A DNA stretch of 64,000 nucleotides from NCBI RefSeq assembly GCF_026420145.1, contig NZ_JAPMLV010000001.1, positions 992,001 through 1,056,000 of the forward strand, given 5' to 3'. The translations under genes were made by a program, and so were the position numbers. Below the pieces are notes generated by a model, which saw only the letters and a list, made by a program, of their open reading frames with translations, ran no database searches and had not been told where the DNA came from. Each line of letters starts with the position of its first letter. The first letter of the stretch is position 1. The DNA comes from Enterobacter pseudoroggenkampii (GTDB lineage: Bacteria; Pseudomonadota; Gammaproteobacteria; Enterobacterales; Enterobacteriaceae). Shown here piece by piece: positions 1 through 13,328 of this stretch.

Positions 1-559
1 AGCTTATCTTGCCGGGGTGCTGCTGCGCGTAAGCCAGCAGCGCCTGAGGATCCTCCGGCGGCGTCGGCATGCTGGCTTTGCGGGCGATAAAGGTCAGCTG
101 CGCACCGCCCCAAGGGGATTCCGCGCCGTCTGTAGGAATCGCAAAATCCTCCGTAACGGGCTTGCGGGTATCGATATAGCGCCAGTTTGGCAGCGTCTGC
201 GCCCATCCGGTTTGCAGCAGGTTCGCTTCTTTTAACGTGCGGAAGTTTTCGCCGTTAACCCACAGCAGGTCAACCGAGCCGTTGGCCTTACGCCCCGCGG
301 CGGCTTCGGTCTGAATACGTTTTACCGCGTCGGCGGCATCCGCCAGCGGGACGATTTTGAGGGTAATGGCATAGTGCGTTTGCATCTCACCGCTTACCCA
401 CTCAAGGTAGCGGTTGACCGCCGGATCGCCGCCCCAGGCGTTAAACCAGACGGTCTGGCCTTTGGCCTGTTGTTGGATAGCGTGCCAGCTTTCGGCGGCA
501 GAGAGGGGGGCTGCCAGCAGCAGACCGGTCAGAAACGCGCAAAAACGCACACGGCGCAT
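1..559 (-). CDS. ynjB: YnjB-like ABC transporter substrate-binding protein (5' part only)
   Basis: The reading frame opens at ATG 559 and runs off the left edge, so only the N-terminal 186 residues are visible. Residues 1-22 form a signal peptide (basic start, hydrophobic core, cleavage near LSAA), so the product should be periplasmic. Mature sequence with WFNAWGGDPAVNRYLEW and DLLWVNGENF resembles the extracellular solute-binding proteins of the YnjBCD system, an uncharacterised ABC importer of thiamine/iron-type architecture. The ligand is unknown. The start lies 6 bases after the stop of the TVP38-family gene, so the two are probably cotranscribed, as ydjZ-ynjA-ynjB are in E. coli; ynjA is missing between them here. 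The identification rests on remembered similarity to E. coli YnjB. Confidence 0.8.
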   Translation of the reverse strand, partial: MRRVRFCAFLTGLLLAAPLSAAESWHAIQQQAKGQTVWFNAWGGDPAVNRYLEWVSGEMQTHYAITLKIVPLADAADAVKRIQTEAAAGRKANGSVDLLWVNGENFRTLKEANLLQTGWAQTLPNWRYIDTRKPVTEDFAIPTDGAESPWGGAQLTFIARKASMPTPPEDPQALLAYAQQHPGKIS

Positions 560-565
560 AATGCC

Positions 566-1249
566 TCACTTTTTAGCAGACGGGAGATAACGGGAAAACA
601 GCCGGCGGGTGACCAGCGGTAATAACCCCAGTAGTGTAAAGGCGAATATCATGCCCGGCGACAAAATATCGCGCAGCGAGGTCACTTTTCCCAGCTCGCG
701 CCCGGCGTTCAGAAAGATAATCGTGGCGGGCAGCATGGCGACCTGGCTGACCCACCAGTAGCGAAATACGCCAATCCGGGTCAGCCCCATCAGCAAATTC
801 ACCAGAAAAAACGGGAACAGCGGCATCAGGCGCAGGGCAAAAAGATAGCCCGCGCCGTCATGCGACATACCGGCGTTCACCGTTTTCATCTGCTGAGCAA
901 ACCGCCGCTGGACCCCGTCGCGCAGCAGATAACGACTGGCGAGCATGGCCAGCGTGGCCCCGAGCGTGGAGGCGAACGAGACCAGCGCGGTGCCTTCCCA
1001 CAGGGGAAATAACGCCCCGCCCAGCAGGGTGAGGATCGCCGCGCCGGGTATCGACAGGGCGGAGACCGCGACATAGAGCGCAAAAAAGATCAGCGCGCTG
1101 CGCAGCGGCGCGTGGTCGACATGGGAAAGTAACGCCTGCTGGTGAGTTTTAATCCCTTCCAGGGAGAGGGTTCCCGGGGGAAGCATGACAAACGTCAGAA
1201 TAAATGCGCCCAGAAGGGCGCACAGGAAAGCGATTTTTCGAATGTTCAC
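566..1249 (-). CDS. TVP38/TMEM64 (DedA-superfamily) inner membrane protein
   Basis: This 227-residue hydrophobic protein has about six predicted membrane segments (residues 7-25, 50-75, 85-108, 135-160, 165-185, 195-215). It carries the TVP38/TMEM64 signature region SALSIPGAAILTLLGGALFPLWEG, followed by GATLAMLASRYLLRD and the RLMPLFPFFLVNLLMG block. E. coli has two paralogues near this locus, ydjX and ydjZ; by position next to ynjB this is the ydjZ counterpart, but I cannot separate the two confidently. The family is proposed to act in lipid scrambling or transport, and no substrate is established for this member. It starts 6 bases after the xthA stop, suggesting readthrough from xthA into ydjZ-ynjB. 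Confidence 0.85.
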   Translation of the reverse strand: MNIRKIAFLCALLGAFILTFVMLPPGTLSLEGIKTHQQALLSHVDHAPLRSALIFFALYVAVSALSIPGAAILTLLGGALFPLWEGTALVSFASTLGATLAMLASRYLLRDGVQRRFAQQMKTVNAGMSHDGAGYLFALRLMPLFPFFLVNLLMGLTRIGVFRYWWVSQVAMLPATIIFLNAGRELGKVTSLRDILSPGMIFAFTLLGLLPLVTRRLFSRYLPSAKK

Positions 1250-1255
1250 GCGTCA

Positions 1256-2062
1256 TTACAGCTTGAATTTAGCCCACACCGGCGCGTGGTCGGACGGTTT
1301 TTCCATGCTGCGGATATCGTAGTCGATCCCGGTTTCGATGCAGCGCTCGGCCAGCGGCGAACTGGCCAGCAGCAGGTCTATACGCAGGCCACGGTTGTCG
1401 TCAAAGCCTTTTGAGCGGTAGTCAAACCAGGAGAAGCGATCCTGCGTTTCCGGGTTGGCATTGCGGAAGGTATCCACCAGGCCCCAGCCCAGCAGGCGCT
1501 CCATCCACTCACGCTCTTCCGGCAGGAAGGAGCATTTGCCGGTACGCAGCCAGCGTTTGCGGTTCTCTTCGCCAATACCGATATCGAGATCCGTCGGGCT
1601 AATGTTCATGTCGCCCATGATCAGCACCGGATTCTCTTTTTTGAGTTCAGTTGTCAGGAAGTCCTGCAGATCCTGATAAAACTTCGCTTTGGCCGGGAAT
1701 TTGGTTTCATGGTCACGGCTTTCACCCTGCGGGAAATACCCGTTAATGACCGTGATATTCCCGAGCGCAGAAGGCACTTCCGCCATGATGATGCGACGCT
1801 GCGCTTCTTCACCGTCGCCAGGGAAGCCGCGACGCACGGAAACCGGCGGCGCTTTGGTGAGCAGCGCGACCCCATAGTGTCCTTTCTGACCGTGATAGAA
1901 GACGTTGTAGCCGAGTTTCGCCACCTCTTCGAGGGGGAACATGTCGTCGTGAACCTTTGTCTCCTGCAGGCCGATCACATCTGGCTGATGTTGCTCAACG
2001 ATAGCTTCAAGCTGATGAGGGCGGGCACGCAGGCCGTTGATATTAAAAGAGACAAATTTCAT
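1256..2062 (-). CDS. xthA: Exonuclease III (AP endonuclease)
   Basis: The 268-residue product has the length of E. coli ExoIII. It cleaves 5' of abasic sites and degrades the 3' strand of duplex DNA in base excision repair; Mg2+ is required. All family catalytic residues are in place: Asn7 (FNING), Glu34 (LQETK), Tyr109 (NGYFPQ), Asp151 and Asn153 ([11 protein letters not shown]), the IDLLL aspartate, and His259 in SDHAPVW. It is divergent from the ast operon across a 433-base intergenic region that also carries ast control sites. The downstream gene begins 6 bases after its stop. Confidence 0.98.
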   Translation of the reverse strand: MKFVSFNINGLRARPHQLEAIVEQHQPDVIGLQETKVHDDMFPLEEVAKLGYNVFYHGQKGHYGVALLTKAPPVSVRRGFPGDGEEAQRRIIMAEVPSALGNITVINGYFPQGESRDHETKFPAKAKFYQDLQDFLTTELKKENPVLIMGDMNISPTDLDIGIGEENRKRWLRTGKCSFLPEEREWMERLLGWGLVDTFRNANPETQDRFSWFDYRSKGFDDNRGLRIDLLLASSPLAERCIETGIDYDIRSMEKPSDHAPVWAKFKL

Positions 2063-2160
2063 AGTCGCTGCCAGTGCAAGGTGAATAGTGCATGGATGGT
2101 AGCAGAATTTGCGTCAACTGTTACCGGGTTCGACCAATAACTGCGACAGATAATGCCGGT

Positions 2161-2188
2161 GGTGCAATATTTGCACCATTCTGACGCG
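2161..2188. promoter_or_regulatory. Candidate NtrC enhancer sites upstream of ast
   Basis: A perfect palindrome with 7-base arms GGTGCAA and TTGCACC occupies 2161-2177. The overlapping string TGCACCATTCTGACGCG at 2172-2188 has one strong half of the NtrC consensus TGCACC-N5-GGTGCA. They sit about 230-250 bases upstream of the sigma-54 promoter, a usual enhancer distance. The rest of 2063-2495 is AT-rich. It contains TGAAT/ATTCA half sites around 2312-2335 that could belong to ArgR boxes, but no full box is convincing. Confidence 0.5.
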
Positions 2189-2357
2189 CTTCGCCCCCAA
2201 ACAGGGCGTAAATGACCGATAAATTTCGCGAGCGATCACAATTCCAGAATTATATTTGGCCTGTGCATACTCTTTCTGATTTTCATGCGGCAAAGCGCCG
2301 CTTGTCGTAAAAATATTCACTTATTATGCACTAACAGTGAATAACTCCATGTCGTAA

Positions 2358-7543
<5,186 letters not shown>

Positions 7544-7553
7544 AGGAGTGGAT

Positions 7554-8519
7554 ATGGAAAATTTACTGGCGCTGACCCTGGCCGATGAGACGCCGGAACA
7601 GAAAGAGGGGGACGGCCCCTCATTTCGCTGGCGGTGGCTGGGGCGCGGGGTGCTTGAGCTGACGCCGACCGCAAAAAGCGATCTCTCGCTGCTGCTTTCA
7701 ACGGGCATTCACGGGAATGAAACGGCACCCGTTGAGATTGTCGATCTGCTGCTGCGCGCGCTGTATCGCAATGAAATTGCCCTGACGTGCCGCGTGCTGG
7801 TGGTGCTGGGCAATCCCCCTGCGCTGGCGCAAAACAAACGGTACCTGGTCAGCGACATTAACCGCATGTTCGGCGGGCGCTGGTCGCAGTTTCCGCAGAG
7901 TGACGAAACGGCGCGGGCAGCGTGGCTGGAGAGCGTCGTGACCGCGTTTTTTGCCGCTGCGGGGCCCGTGCGCTGGCATCTGGATCTGCATACGGCCATC
8001 CGCGCGTCTTACCATGTTCGCTTTGGCGTTCTGCCGCAGCGCAATCAGCCGTGGGAGGAAGATTTCCTGAGCTGGCTGGGAGACGCCGGGCTGGAGGCGC
8101 TGGTCTTTCACCAGTCGCCTGGCGGAACCTTTACGCACTTCACCTGTGAGAACTTTGGTGCGTTGTCCTGTACGCTGGAGCTGGGGAAAGCGCTGCCGTT
8201 TGGCCAGAACGATCTCACCCGCTTTGCGCCTACGCATCTCGCCCTTCGGGCGCTGCTGGGAGGAAAGGCTCCCGAGCACGCGCATCAGCCCGTTGAGCGG
8301 TACCGGGTTGTACAGCAGATCACACGCCGCAGCGATGCCTTCCTGCTGCATATGGCCGCGCATACTCTGAACTTCACCCCGTTCCGCAAAGGGGCGCTGC
8401 TGGCTGAGGATGGCGAGGAGCGTTACGAGGTGCAGAAAACCACCGAGTATGTTTTATTCCCTAACCCCACCGTCGCGTTTGGCCTGCGGGCCGGGCTGAT
8501 GCTGGAAAAAATATCCTGA
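7554..8519 (+). CDS. astE: Succinylglutamate desuccinylase
   Basis: The 321-residue zinc deacylase of the AstE/aspartoacylase family releases succinate and glutamate from succinylglutamate, the last AST step. Zinc ligands are visible as His53 and Glu56 ([11 protein letters not shown]) and the histidine in [11 protein letters not shown]; the catalytic glutamate lies in [12 protein letters not shown] start it at ATG 7554 because AAAGGAGTG stands 5-10 bases before it and the length then matches E. coli (322); the frame is open further upstream into astB. It closes the operon. Confidence 0.96.
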   Translation: MENLLALTLADETPEQKEGDGPSFRWRWLGRGVLELTPTAKSDLSLLLSTGIHGNETAPVEIVDLLLRALYRNEIALTCRVLVVLGNPPALAQNKRYLVSDINRMFGGRWSQFPQSDETARAAWLESVVTAFFAAAGPVRWHLDLHTAIRASYHVRFGVLPQRNQPWEEDFLSWLGDAGLEALVFHQSPGGTFTHFTCENFGALSCTLELGKALPFGQNDLTRFAPTHLALRALLGGKAPEHAHQPVERYRVVQQITRRSDAFLLHMAAHTLNFTPFRKGALLAEDGEERYEVQKTTEYVLFPNPTVAFGLRAGLMLEKIS

Positions 8520-8524
8520 ACCTT

Positions 8525-8550
8525 TCCCCTCTCATCATTCGGGAGGGGGA
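8525..8550 (+). other. Hairpin after astE
   Basis: TCCCCTCTC can fold back on GGGAGGGGGA with a 7-base loop and one bulge, starting 6 bases after the astE stop. No U-run follows directly, so it may stabilise the 3' end of the ast mRNA rather than terminate it. The rest of the 339-base gap to spy is AT-rich and holds the spy control region. Confidence 0.4.
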
Positions 8551-8715
8551 GGTAAAAAAACTTTTCTTAACGATTAACGCGCTTGCGCTTGTTTTGCAGA
8601 ATATTCCTGGTGAATTGCTTTATTATTCACCTTCACTCCGTTATAATTCTGCTAAATCGCTTTAAAATCATCGTATTGAATATTTTTTGTTGCAACTCTC
8701 CACGCTTTATCCTTA

Positions 8716-8732
8716 TTTCCTCCACATTTGGC
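8716..8732 (+). promoter_or_regulatory. Candidate BaeR box of spy
   Basis: TTTCCTCCACATTTGGC agrees at 14 of 17 positions with the BaeR consensus TTTTCTCCATDATTGGC as I remember it. It lies 127 bases before the spy ATG. E. coli spy is strongly induced by BaeSR and CpxAR during envelope stress. I could not find a convincing tandem CpxR box (GTAAA-N5-GTAAA), only a single GTAAA at 8796-8800. Confidence 0.55.
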
Positions 8733-8858
8733 GAAAATTTGTTTTTTATACTTTCATTGTTTTACCGTTGCTCTGACTAATTGACGATAAACCCCGTAAA
8801 GTTAATCTCGTCAACACGGCATAGCGCCGAAGAATAACTGAAAGAAAGGAAATAAATT

Positions 8859-9353
8859 ATGCGTAAGTTTACTGCACTGTTTGTTGCTTCTACCCTGGCT
8901 CTGGGCGCTACCAGCATGGCGTTCGCCGCAGATACTGCGACCACCACCACTGCCGCGCCTGCTGAAGGCAAAATGATGATGCATCATAAAGGTCCGGGTA
9001 TGCACAACGAGATGATGATGTTTAAGGATCTCAACCTGACGGATGCGCAGAAGCAGCAGATCCGCGACATCAGAAAAGGTGAACGCGACCAGATGAAACG
9101 TCCTCCGCTTGAAGAGCGTCGTGCGATGCATGACATCATCGCCAGCGACAGCTTCGACAAGGCGAAAGCCGAAGCGCAGATCGACAAAATGGCCGCGCAG
9201 CACAAAGCCCGCATGCTGGCTCACATGGAAACTCAGAACAAGATCTACAACATTCTGACCCCGGAACAGAAAAAACAATTTAATGCGAATTTTGAGAAGC
9301 GTCTGACAGAACGTCCGGCGATGGAAGGTAAAATGCCAGCACCAACCGAATAA
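8859..9353 (+). CDS. spy: Spheroplast protein Y, periplasmic ATP-independent chaperone
   Basis: This 164-residue protein has a signal peptide cleaved after MAFA (residue 23). The mature part is methionine-, lysine- and histidine-rich, helical, and contains the two LTxxQ motifs of the CpxP/Spy family (LTDAQ near residue 60 and LTPEQ near residue 129). Spy forms a cradle-shaped dimer that binds unfolding proteins in the periplasm under tannin, ethanol or spheroplast stress. AAAGAAAGGAAATAA provides the ribosome-binding site 8 bases before ATG. A strong terminator follows, so it is monocistronic. Confidence 0.97.
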   Translation: MRKFTALFVASTLALGATSMAFAADTATTTTAAPAEGKMMMHHKGPGMHNEMMMFKDLNLTDAQKQQIRDIRKGERDQMKRPPLEERRAMHDIIASDSFDKAKAEAQIDKMAAQHKARMLAHMETQNKIYNILTPEQKKQFNANFEKRLTERPAMEGKMPAPTE

Positions 9354-9371
9354 TCGGTTCACACTCTTAAG

Positions 9372-9429
9372 ACCGCCGGGATCCTGTCCACAAAAGCGCA
9401 ATCGCTGTGGACAGGACCGGCGGTTTTTC
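9372..9429 (+). terminator. Intrinsic terminator of spy
   Basis: A 19-bp stem made of ACCGCCGG plus TCCTGTCCACA (9372-9392, 2-base bulge) pairs with TGTGGACAGGA plus CCGGCGGT (9406-9424), followed by TTTTTC. It starts 18 bases after the spy stop. Confidence 0.93.
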
Positions 9430-9620
9430 TTTCCTGCCCTCTTGCCTGCCGCCGCCAGCGCGGTATCCTCCTGTAGTCGCTTCAGAGAATGTTCGTAGAG
9501 TCATGGCGTTAGCATTTTTATTAACGTTGCGCTAAGGCCTGCCCGCTCTGCTGCCGATACTGTTTCTGTGAATACCCAACGATAACAATCAAGACAGCAA
9601 CGATAGCGATATCCTTGCCC

Positions 9621-9637
9621 TGGCACGGGTTGTGCCA
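9621..9637 (+). other. Small hairpin just before the ves ribosome-binding site
   Basis: TGGCAC and GTGCCA form a 6-bp stem with a 5-base loop, 3 bases upstream of the AGGAG of ves. The preceding gap 9430-9620 shows no other structure I can name apart from a 10-codon ORF at 9503-9535 of doubtful meaning. Confidence 0.4.
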
Positions 9638-9650
9638 TTCAGGAGTGGTG

Positions 9651-10208
9651 ATGGAGTTCTTTGATATCCGTAAGATGCCGGTCAGCCTCTGGCGCAATGG
9701 TGCTGGCGAAACGCGTGAGATTTGCTGCTTCCCTCCCGCGACGAGGGATTTTCACTGGCGTGCCAGTATCGCGACTATCGCCAGCAACGGCGAATTCTCC
9801 TCGTTTCCCGGCGTCGATCGGGTGATTACCTTGCTGGAAGGCGGGGAGGTGACCCTGGATGCCGGTCAGGCGTTCTTCCATACCCTGAAGCACCATCAGC
9901 CCTATAGCTTTGCCGGCGACCTGCCGGTGAAAGCGCTGCTGTCCGATGGGCGGATGGCGATGGACTTCAACATCATGACCCGTCGCGACTGCTGCCGAGC
10001 GAAGGTGCGCGTGGCTGACCGTACCTTTACCACCTTTGGCACACGCGGGGGCGTGGTGTTTGTGTTAAGCGGGGCGTGGCAACTGGGTGATAAATTGCTG
10101 ACGGCCGATCAGGGCGCCAGCTGGGAGGAGGGTACCCATACGCTGCGTCTGCTGGAGGCTCAGGGTACCTTATTGTTCAGCGAAATCACATGGCTGCCAG
10201 GCCATTGA
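9651..10208 (+). CDS. ves: Ves, HutD-family cupin protein
   Basis: The 185-residue protein matches E. coli Ves (HutD/Ves family, bicupin fold), reported as induced by cold and other environmental stresses; its biochemical activity is unknown. [25 protein letters not shown] and [22 protein letters not shown] are the family blocks. I use ATG 9651, preceded by AGGAGTGGTG, because it aligns with the E. coli start; an in-frame TTG at 9615 would add 12 residues with no ribosome-binding site. Its last 23 bases overlap the end of the convergent cho gene. Confidence 0.93.
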   Translation: MEFFDIRKMPVSLWRNGAGETREICCFPPATRDFHWRASIATIASNGEFSSFPGVDRVITLLEGGEVTLDAGQAFFHTLKHHQPYSFAGDLPVKALLSDGRMAMDFNIMTRRDCCRAKVRVADRTFTTFGTRGGVVFVLSGAWQLGDKLLTADQGASWEEGTHTLRLLEAQGTLLFSEITWLPGH

Positions 10209-11064
10209 GTTCAATGATCTCAAACTTACCGGCCAGGACCGGTTTACAGAGAATTTTGTAGCCATCGTGGTCAAATCCGGCGGGCGTGCGCAGCAGGGTT
10301 GCCGCGTCGTTGATGTTGTCGACAGCGCCCAGCCAGAGCCAGTTGTTGACGATGTGATACTGGGTCATTGCCTCGCCCACCTCTTTGAGCGCAACGGCGC
10401 TTTCCCAGGGCCAGCACTTCACGCTAATGGCCCCCAGACCGGAGAGGAGCCGTGCGTGGTGCGCCTCAACGCTCTCTTTCCCGCAGCAGGCACCGGCGCA
10501 GCGTTTCAGCGCGGATCGAAAACAGGCGCGTCCGCGGGTGGTCGCCTCCAGGCCTAAAAGGCTGTAGCAAAGCTGGAGCTCGTCCGCGAGCGTCTGCAGC
10601 GCCTGAAGTGCGGCTCGTTTATTGGCGAACAGCCCGTAGAGATTCGGGGCATGAGAAAAATCAACGTCGCGCGCGTAGACGACCTGCGGCTTGCCCTCGT
10701 TGATCTGCAGGGAGCAGAGCTGACGGTTGCGGCGCAGGCGCTTGTTGAACAGCGGTTGTTGTTCTTTTATCAACCGCGCCTCCAGCAACAGCGCGCCCAT
10801 TTCTCCAGCCGTCTGGAACCAGGTAATGCGTCGCGACTGGCGCAGCATGGCGGCTTCGTCCGGCGTACGCAGATGGGATAATACCCGACTGCGAATGTTA
10901 ACGCTCTTGCCGATGTAGAGCGGCAGGGTGTCGCTTTCGCCGTGAAAGATGTACACGCCCGGCTGTTTAGGCAATGCTTCAAGCCAGGGGCGAAGGTGCT
11001 CGGGATATTCGTAGATAGCCGCCGCTTCAAACTCAAGACGCGGGGCGGATTGACGCCTGCTCAC
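10186..11064 (-). CDS. cho: Cho, UvrC-like excinuclease (3' incision)
   Basis: The 292-residue protein carries a GIY-YIG nuclease domain ([27 protein letters not shown], about residues 30-55) and a cysteine-rich block [17 protein letters not shown] near residue 190. It makes the 3' incision during UvrAB-dependent repair of bulky lesions that UvrC handles poorly. I choose GTG 11064: a GGAG stands 6 bases upstream and the protein then aligns with the E. coli N-terminus, whereas ATG 11076 lies only 4 bases from the LexA operator. E. coli Cho has 295 residues. Convergent overlap with ves at the 3' end. Confidence 0.95.
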   Translation of the reverse strand: MSRRQSAPRLEFEAAAIYEYPEHLRPWLEALPKQPGVYIFHGESDTLPLYIGKSVNIRSRVLSHLRTPDEAAMLRQSRRITWFQTAGEMGALLLEARLIKEQQPLFNKRLRRNRQLCSLQINEGKPQVVYARDVDFSHAPNLYGLFANKRAALQALQTLADELQLCYSLLGLEATTRGRACFRSALKRCAGACCGKESVEAHHARLLSGLGAISVKCWPWESAVALKEVGEAMTQYHIVNNWLWLGAVDNINDAATLLRTPAGFDHDGYKILCKPVLAGKFEIIELNGLAAM

Positions 11065-11079
11065 ATACTGCTCCATATA

Positions 11080-11095
11080 CTGTTCAGGTATACAG
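11080..11095 (-). promoter_or_regulatory. LexA box of cho
   Basis: CTGTTCAGGTATACAG fits CTGT-N8-ACAG exactly, flanked by TA and TG as in strong SOS boxes. It ends 16 bases upstream of the cho GTG start. E. coli cho is an SOS gene. Confidence 0.93.
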
Positions 11096-11124
11096 TGTAG
11101 CAGGAGTGTGGTGGTTAAAAAAGA

Positions 11125-11206
11125 GCCGGGTGGCGGCGACGCCTTACCCGGCCAGGACGTGCGGCCTGATGCCCTCACCCCAACCCTCTCCCACGGGAGA
11201 GGGCGC
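11125..11206. repeat. REP element joined to a CCCTCACCCCAACCC palindrome
   Basis: 11125-11152 is a REP-type palindrome (GCCGGGT ... ACCCGGC with an inner GGCG/CGCC). 11171-11206 is a copy of the pyrimidine-rich element that recurs at 18165-18279 and 53196-53226; its CCCTCTCCC can pair with GGGAGAGGG. The unit lies upstream of cho, and between nadE and cho on the minus strand. Confidence 0.75.
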
Positions 11207-11213
11207 AAACACT

Positions 11214-11243
11214 AAAAACGGTAACCTGGGGTTACCGTTTTGC
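11214..11243 (-). terminator. Terminator of nadE
   Basis: AAAACGGTAAC and GTTACCGTTTT form an 11-bp stem with a 5-base loop right after the nadE stop on the minus strand. The AT-rich flank supplies U residues in the nadE direction. Confidence 0.8.
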
Positions 11244-11245
11244 TT

Positions 11246-12073
11246 TTATTTCTTCCAGAAGTCGTCAAACACCGTAATTGGCGTGTGGCGCTTGTGCTCG
11301 GTTTTCAGATACCAGCCTTCGATGATTTTCGCGGTACCTTCATCCAGCTTTTTGCCTTCCAGATAATCATCAATGTTGTCATAGGTGACGCCAAGGGCCG
11401 CTTCATCCGGCAGGGAAGGGCGATCGTCTTCAAGGTCCGCTGTCGGCGCTTTCTTATACAGATGCTCAGGACAGCCCAGCGCGGCCAGCAGCTGCTTACC
11501 CTGACGCTTGTTCAGACGGAAGATAGGGTTAATGTCGGTGCCGCCGTCGCCGTATTTGGTGAAGAAACCGGTGATCGCTTCTGCCGCATGGTCGGTGCCG
11601 ACGACGACGCCTTTGGTCATCCCGGCGATGCTGTACTGCGCTTTCATGCGCTCGCGGGCTTTTTCGTTGCCGCGAACAAAATCGCTCAGCTCAATGCCCG
11701 CTTCGCGTAACGCCTGCTCGCTAGCCAGCACCGAACCCTTAATATTCACTGTCAGCACGCGGTCAGGCTGAATGAAGGTAATGGCATCCTGGCAATCCTG
11801 CTCGTCCGCCTGCACGCCATAAGGAAGACGCACCGCGATAAACTGCAGCGTCTCATCGCCCGTCTCTTCGCGAAGCTCTGAAATCGCCATCTGGCAGAGT
11901 TTACCGGTCAGGGTAGAGTCCTGGCCGCCACTGATGCCCAGCACCAGGGATTTCAGGAAAGCGTTCTTTTTTAAGTACGATTTTAAAAAATCCACGCTGC
12001 GGCGGATCTCTTCATGTGCATCTACCGTGGGCTTCGCGCCCAGTGCCTGAATAATCTCTTGTTGCAGAGCCAT
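11246..12073 (-). CDS. nadE: NH3-dependent NAD+ synthetase
   Basis: The 275-residue enzyme amidates nicotinic acid adenine dinucleotide to NAD+ using ammonia and ATP. The PP-loop ATP pyrophosphatase motif SGGQDST is near residue 46, with the downstream [13 protein letters not shown] and [26 protein letters not shown] blocks of NadE. No glutaminase domain is present, so ammonia is the donor. I start at ATG 12073 (MALQQ), preceded by GGAGG at 4-5 bases and matching the E. coli length of 275; the open frame upstream would add four residues overlapping the ribosome-binding site. Confidence 0.97.
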   Translation of the reverse strand: MALQQEIIQALGAKPTVDAHEEIRRSVDFLKSYLKKNAFLKSLVLGISGGQDSTLTGKLCQMAISELREETGDETLQFIAVRLPYGVQADEQDCQDAITFIQPDRVLTVNIKGSVLASEQALREAGIELSDFVRGNEKARERMKAQYSIAGMTKGVVVGTDHAAEAITGFFTKYGDGGTDINPIFRLNKRQGKQLLAALGCPEHLYKKAPTADLEDDRPSLPDEAALGVTYDNIDDYLEGKKLDEGTAKIIEGWYLKTEHKRHTPITVFDDFWKK

Positions 12074-12305
12074 CACGCCCTCCATATGCAGTACATAAAC
12101 AGAATGTGTTAGCTGTTAAAACTAACCCTTTGGGCGAGAAACGACAAGGATCACAGTTTCGAGTGCGCTAATTTGCGCCGATTTAGCAGGTTATCGTTGT
12201 TTTATTAGAATTTTCCGAAATTCGTCTGGCGTAACTCACAAAGTTGAACAATAGTACTTTTTATCCCATGCTTATATAACACGCTGATAAACAAGAGGAC
12301 GGAAT

Positions 12306-12650
12306 ATGAACAAGAACGTAGCAGGAATTCTTAGCGCAGCGGCGGTACTGACTATGCTGGCAGGGTGTACGGCTTACGATCGAACCAAGGATCAGTTTAC
12401 GCAGCCCGTAGTAAAAGACGTTAAAAAAGGGATGACCCGTTCGCAGGTGGCCGCGATTGCCGGTAAACCTTCTTCTGAAGTGACCATGATTCATGCGAAA
12501 GGGACCTGCCAGACCTATATCCTGGGTCAACGTGATGGTAAGGCAGAAACCTACTTTGTCGCGCTGGATGATACCGGTCATGTGATCAACTCCGGCTATC
12601 AGACCTGTGCTGAATACGACACCGATCCGCAGGCACCTAAGGCGCAATAA
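12306..12650 (+). CDS. osmE: Osmotically inducible lipoprotein E
   Basis: This 114-residue lipoprotein has a type II signal peptide with lipobox LAGC and acylated Cys21. The mature part holds the SmpA/BamE-like fold region ([20 protein letters not shown]), shared with small outer-membrane lipoproteins. Function is not established; in E. coli it is sigma-S and osmolarity controlled. AAGAGGACGG gives a ribosome-binding site 8 bases before ATG, and CTTATATAAC about 35 bases upstream is a plausible -10. The terminator directly downstream makes it monocistronic. Confidence 0.95.
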   Translation: MNKNVAGILSAAAVLTMLAGCTAYDRTKDQFTQPVVKDVKKGMTRSQVAAIAGKPSSEVTMIHAKGTCQTYILGQRDGKAETYFVALDDTGHVINSGYQTCAEYDTDPQAPKAQ

Positions 12651-12674
12651 CCCTCCTTGCCTGAGGATGTTAAC

Positions 12675-12700
12675 AAACCGGCCCAGGGGCCGGTTTTTTT
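12675..12700 (+). terminator. Terminator of osmE
   Basis: AAACCGGCC and GGCCGGTTT form a 9-bp GC-rich stem with a 4-base loop, followed by a run of seven T. Confidence 0.93.
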
Positions 12701-12715
12701 ATGCATACGTAAATC

Positions 12716-12741
12716 TTATTTCTTTGCGCGAATTATTTGCC
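12716..12741 (+). promoter_or_regulatory. Possible NagC operator in the chb promoter region
   Basis: TTATTTC, a 7-base centre and GAATTATTT form an imperfect dyad resembling NagC sites, and E. coli chb is repressed by NagC. The match is loose and the position relative to the promoter is not fixed. The remaining gap 12742-12931 should hold the ChbR and CRP sites, which I cannot place with confidence. Confidence 0.3.
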
Positions 12742-12931
12742 CGAAATGTGAAGGGAGTCAACAAACCAGGTCAATGAGAGACAATTTTAGTCTATCCAGA
12801 ATTATCCCCTGTCTGTACCATTGCGTATACTCACTCCAACGATAAACAACAGTACGCAAGCTACCTGTCTGCCGGGACAGCGAGTCGAGTGATAGCGCGA
12901 TGGCAGGTAGTCATAAAAGAGGGAAAACACG

Positions 12932-13249
12932 ATGGAAAAGAAACATATCTACCTGTTCTGCTCAGCGGGCATGTCAACCTCGCTTCTGGTGTCAAAGATG
13001 CGTGCGCAGGCTGAAAAGTATGAAGTCCCTGTGGTGATTGAAGCGTTTCCAGAGACGCTGGCGGGCGAAAAAGGCCAGACAGCCGATGTCGTTTTACTGG
13101 GGCCGCAAATTGCCTATATGTTGCCCGAAATTCAACGACTGTTACCGAATAAACCGGTCGAAGTGATCGACTCGGGGCTGTACGGCAAGATTGATGGTTT
13201 AGGTGTTCTTAAAGCTGCTGTGGCAGCCATTAAAAAAGCTGCTAATTAA
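12932..13249 (+). CDS. chbB: PTS N,N'-diacetylchitobiose-specific EIIB
   Basis: The 105-residue cytoplasmic EIIB of the lactose/cellobiose PTS family receives phosphate from ChbA on Cys10 ([12 protein letters not shown]) and passes it to the sugar bound by ChbC. The P-loop-like FCSAGMSTS at the N-terminus is diagnostic. AGAGGGAAAACACG precedes the ATG. It is the first gene of chbBCARFG, which imports chitin disaccharide and also cellobiose-type sugars in mutants. A 79-base intercistronic gap with an sRNA pairing site separates it from chbC. Confidence 0.97.
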   Translation: MEKKHIYLFCSAGMSTSLLVSKMRAQAEKYEVPVVIEAFPETLAGEKGQTADVVLLGPQIAYMLPEIQRLLPNKPVEVIDSGLYGKIDGLGVLKAAVAAIKKAAN

Positions 13250-13260
13250 TTTTTATTTTT

Positions 13261-13272
13261 CCCGTCAAAGAG
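13261..13272 (+). promoter_or_regulatory. ChiX sRNA pairing site in the chbB-chbC spacer
   Basis: CCCGTCAAAGAG is exactly complementary to the CUCUUUGACGGG seed of the ChiX (MicM) sRNA as known from E. coli and Salmonella. In those species this spacer of the chb mRNA pairs with ChiX and triggers its decay, relieving repression of the chitoporin gene chiP. The chiX gene is not in this window. Confidence 0.85.
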
Positions 13273-13290
13273 TTATTTCACACACAATAC

Positions 13291-13310
13291 GCCGTAACAT
13301 GCGTTACGGC
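13291..13310 (+). other. Hairpin in the chbB-chbC spacer
   Basis: GCCGTAAC and GTTACGGC form a perfect 8-bp stem with an ATGC loop, 18 bases before the chbC ATG and 18 bases after the ChiX site. Without a T-run it is probably an mRNA processing or stability element. Confidence 0.6.
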
Positions 13311-13328
13311 ATTTAAGGGTATTTTCCT

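Noticed and set aside
8583..8780. 65-codon ORF upstream of spy
   Set aside because: It covers the AT-rich spy promoter region, including the BaeR-like box, and is likely fortuitous.
9503..9535. 10-codon ORF before ves as a leader peptide
   Set aside because: No terminator or pausing codon pattern accompanies it; too short to support.
12657..12845. 62-codon ORF after osmE
   Set aside because: It runs through the osmE terminator, has no ribosome-binding site and its composition looks random.
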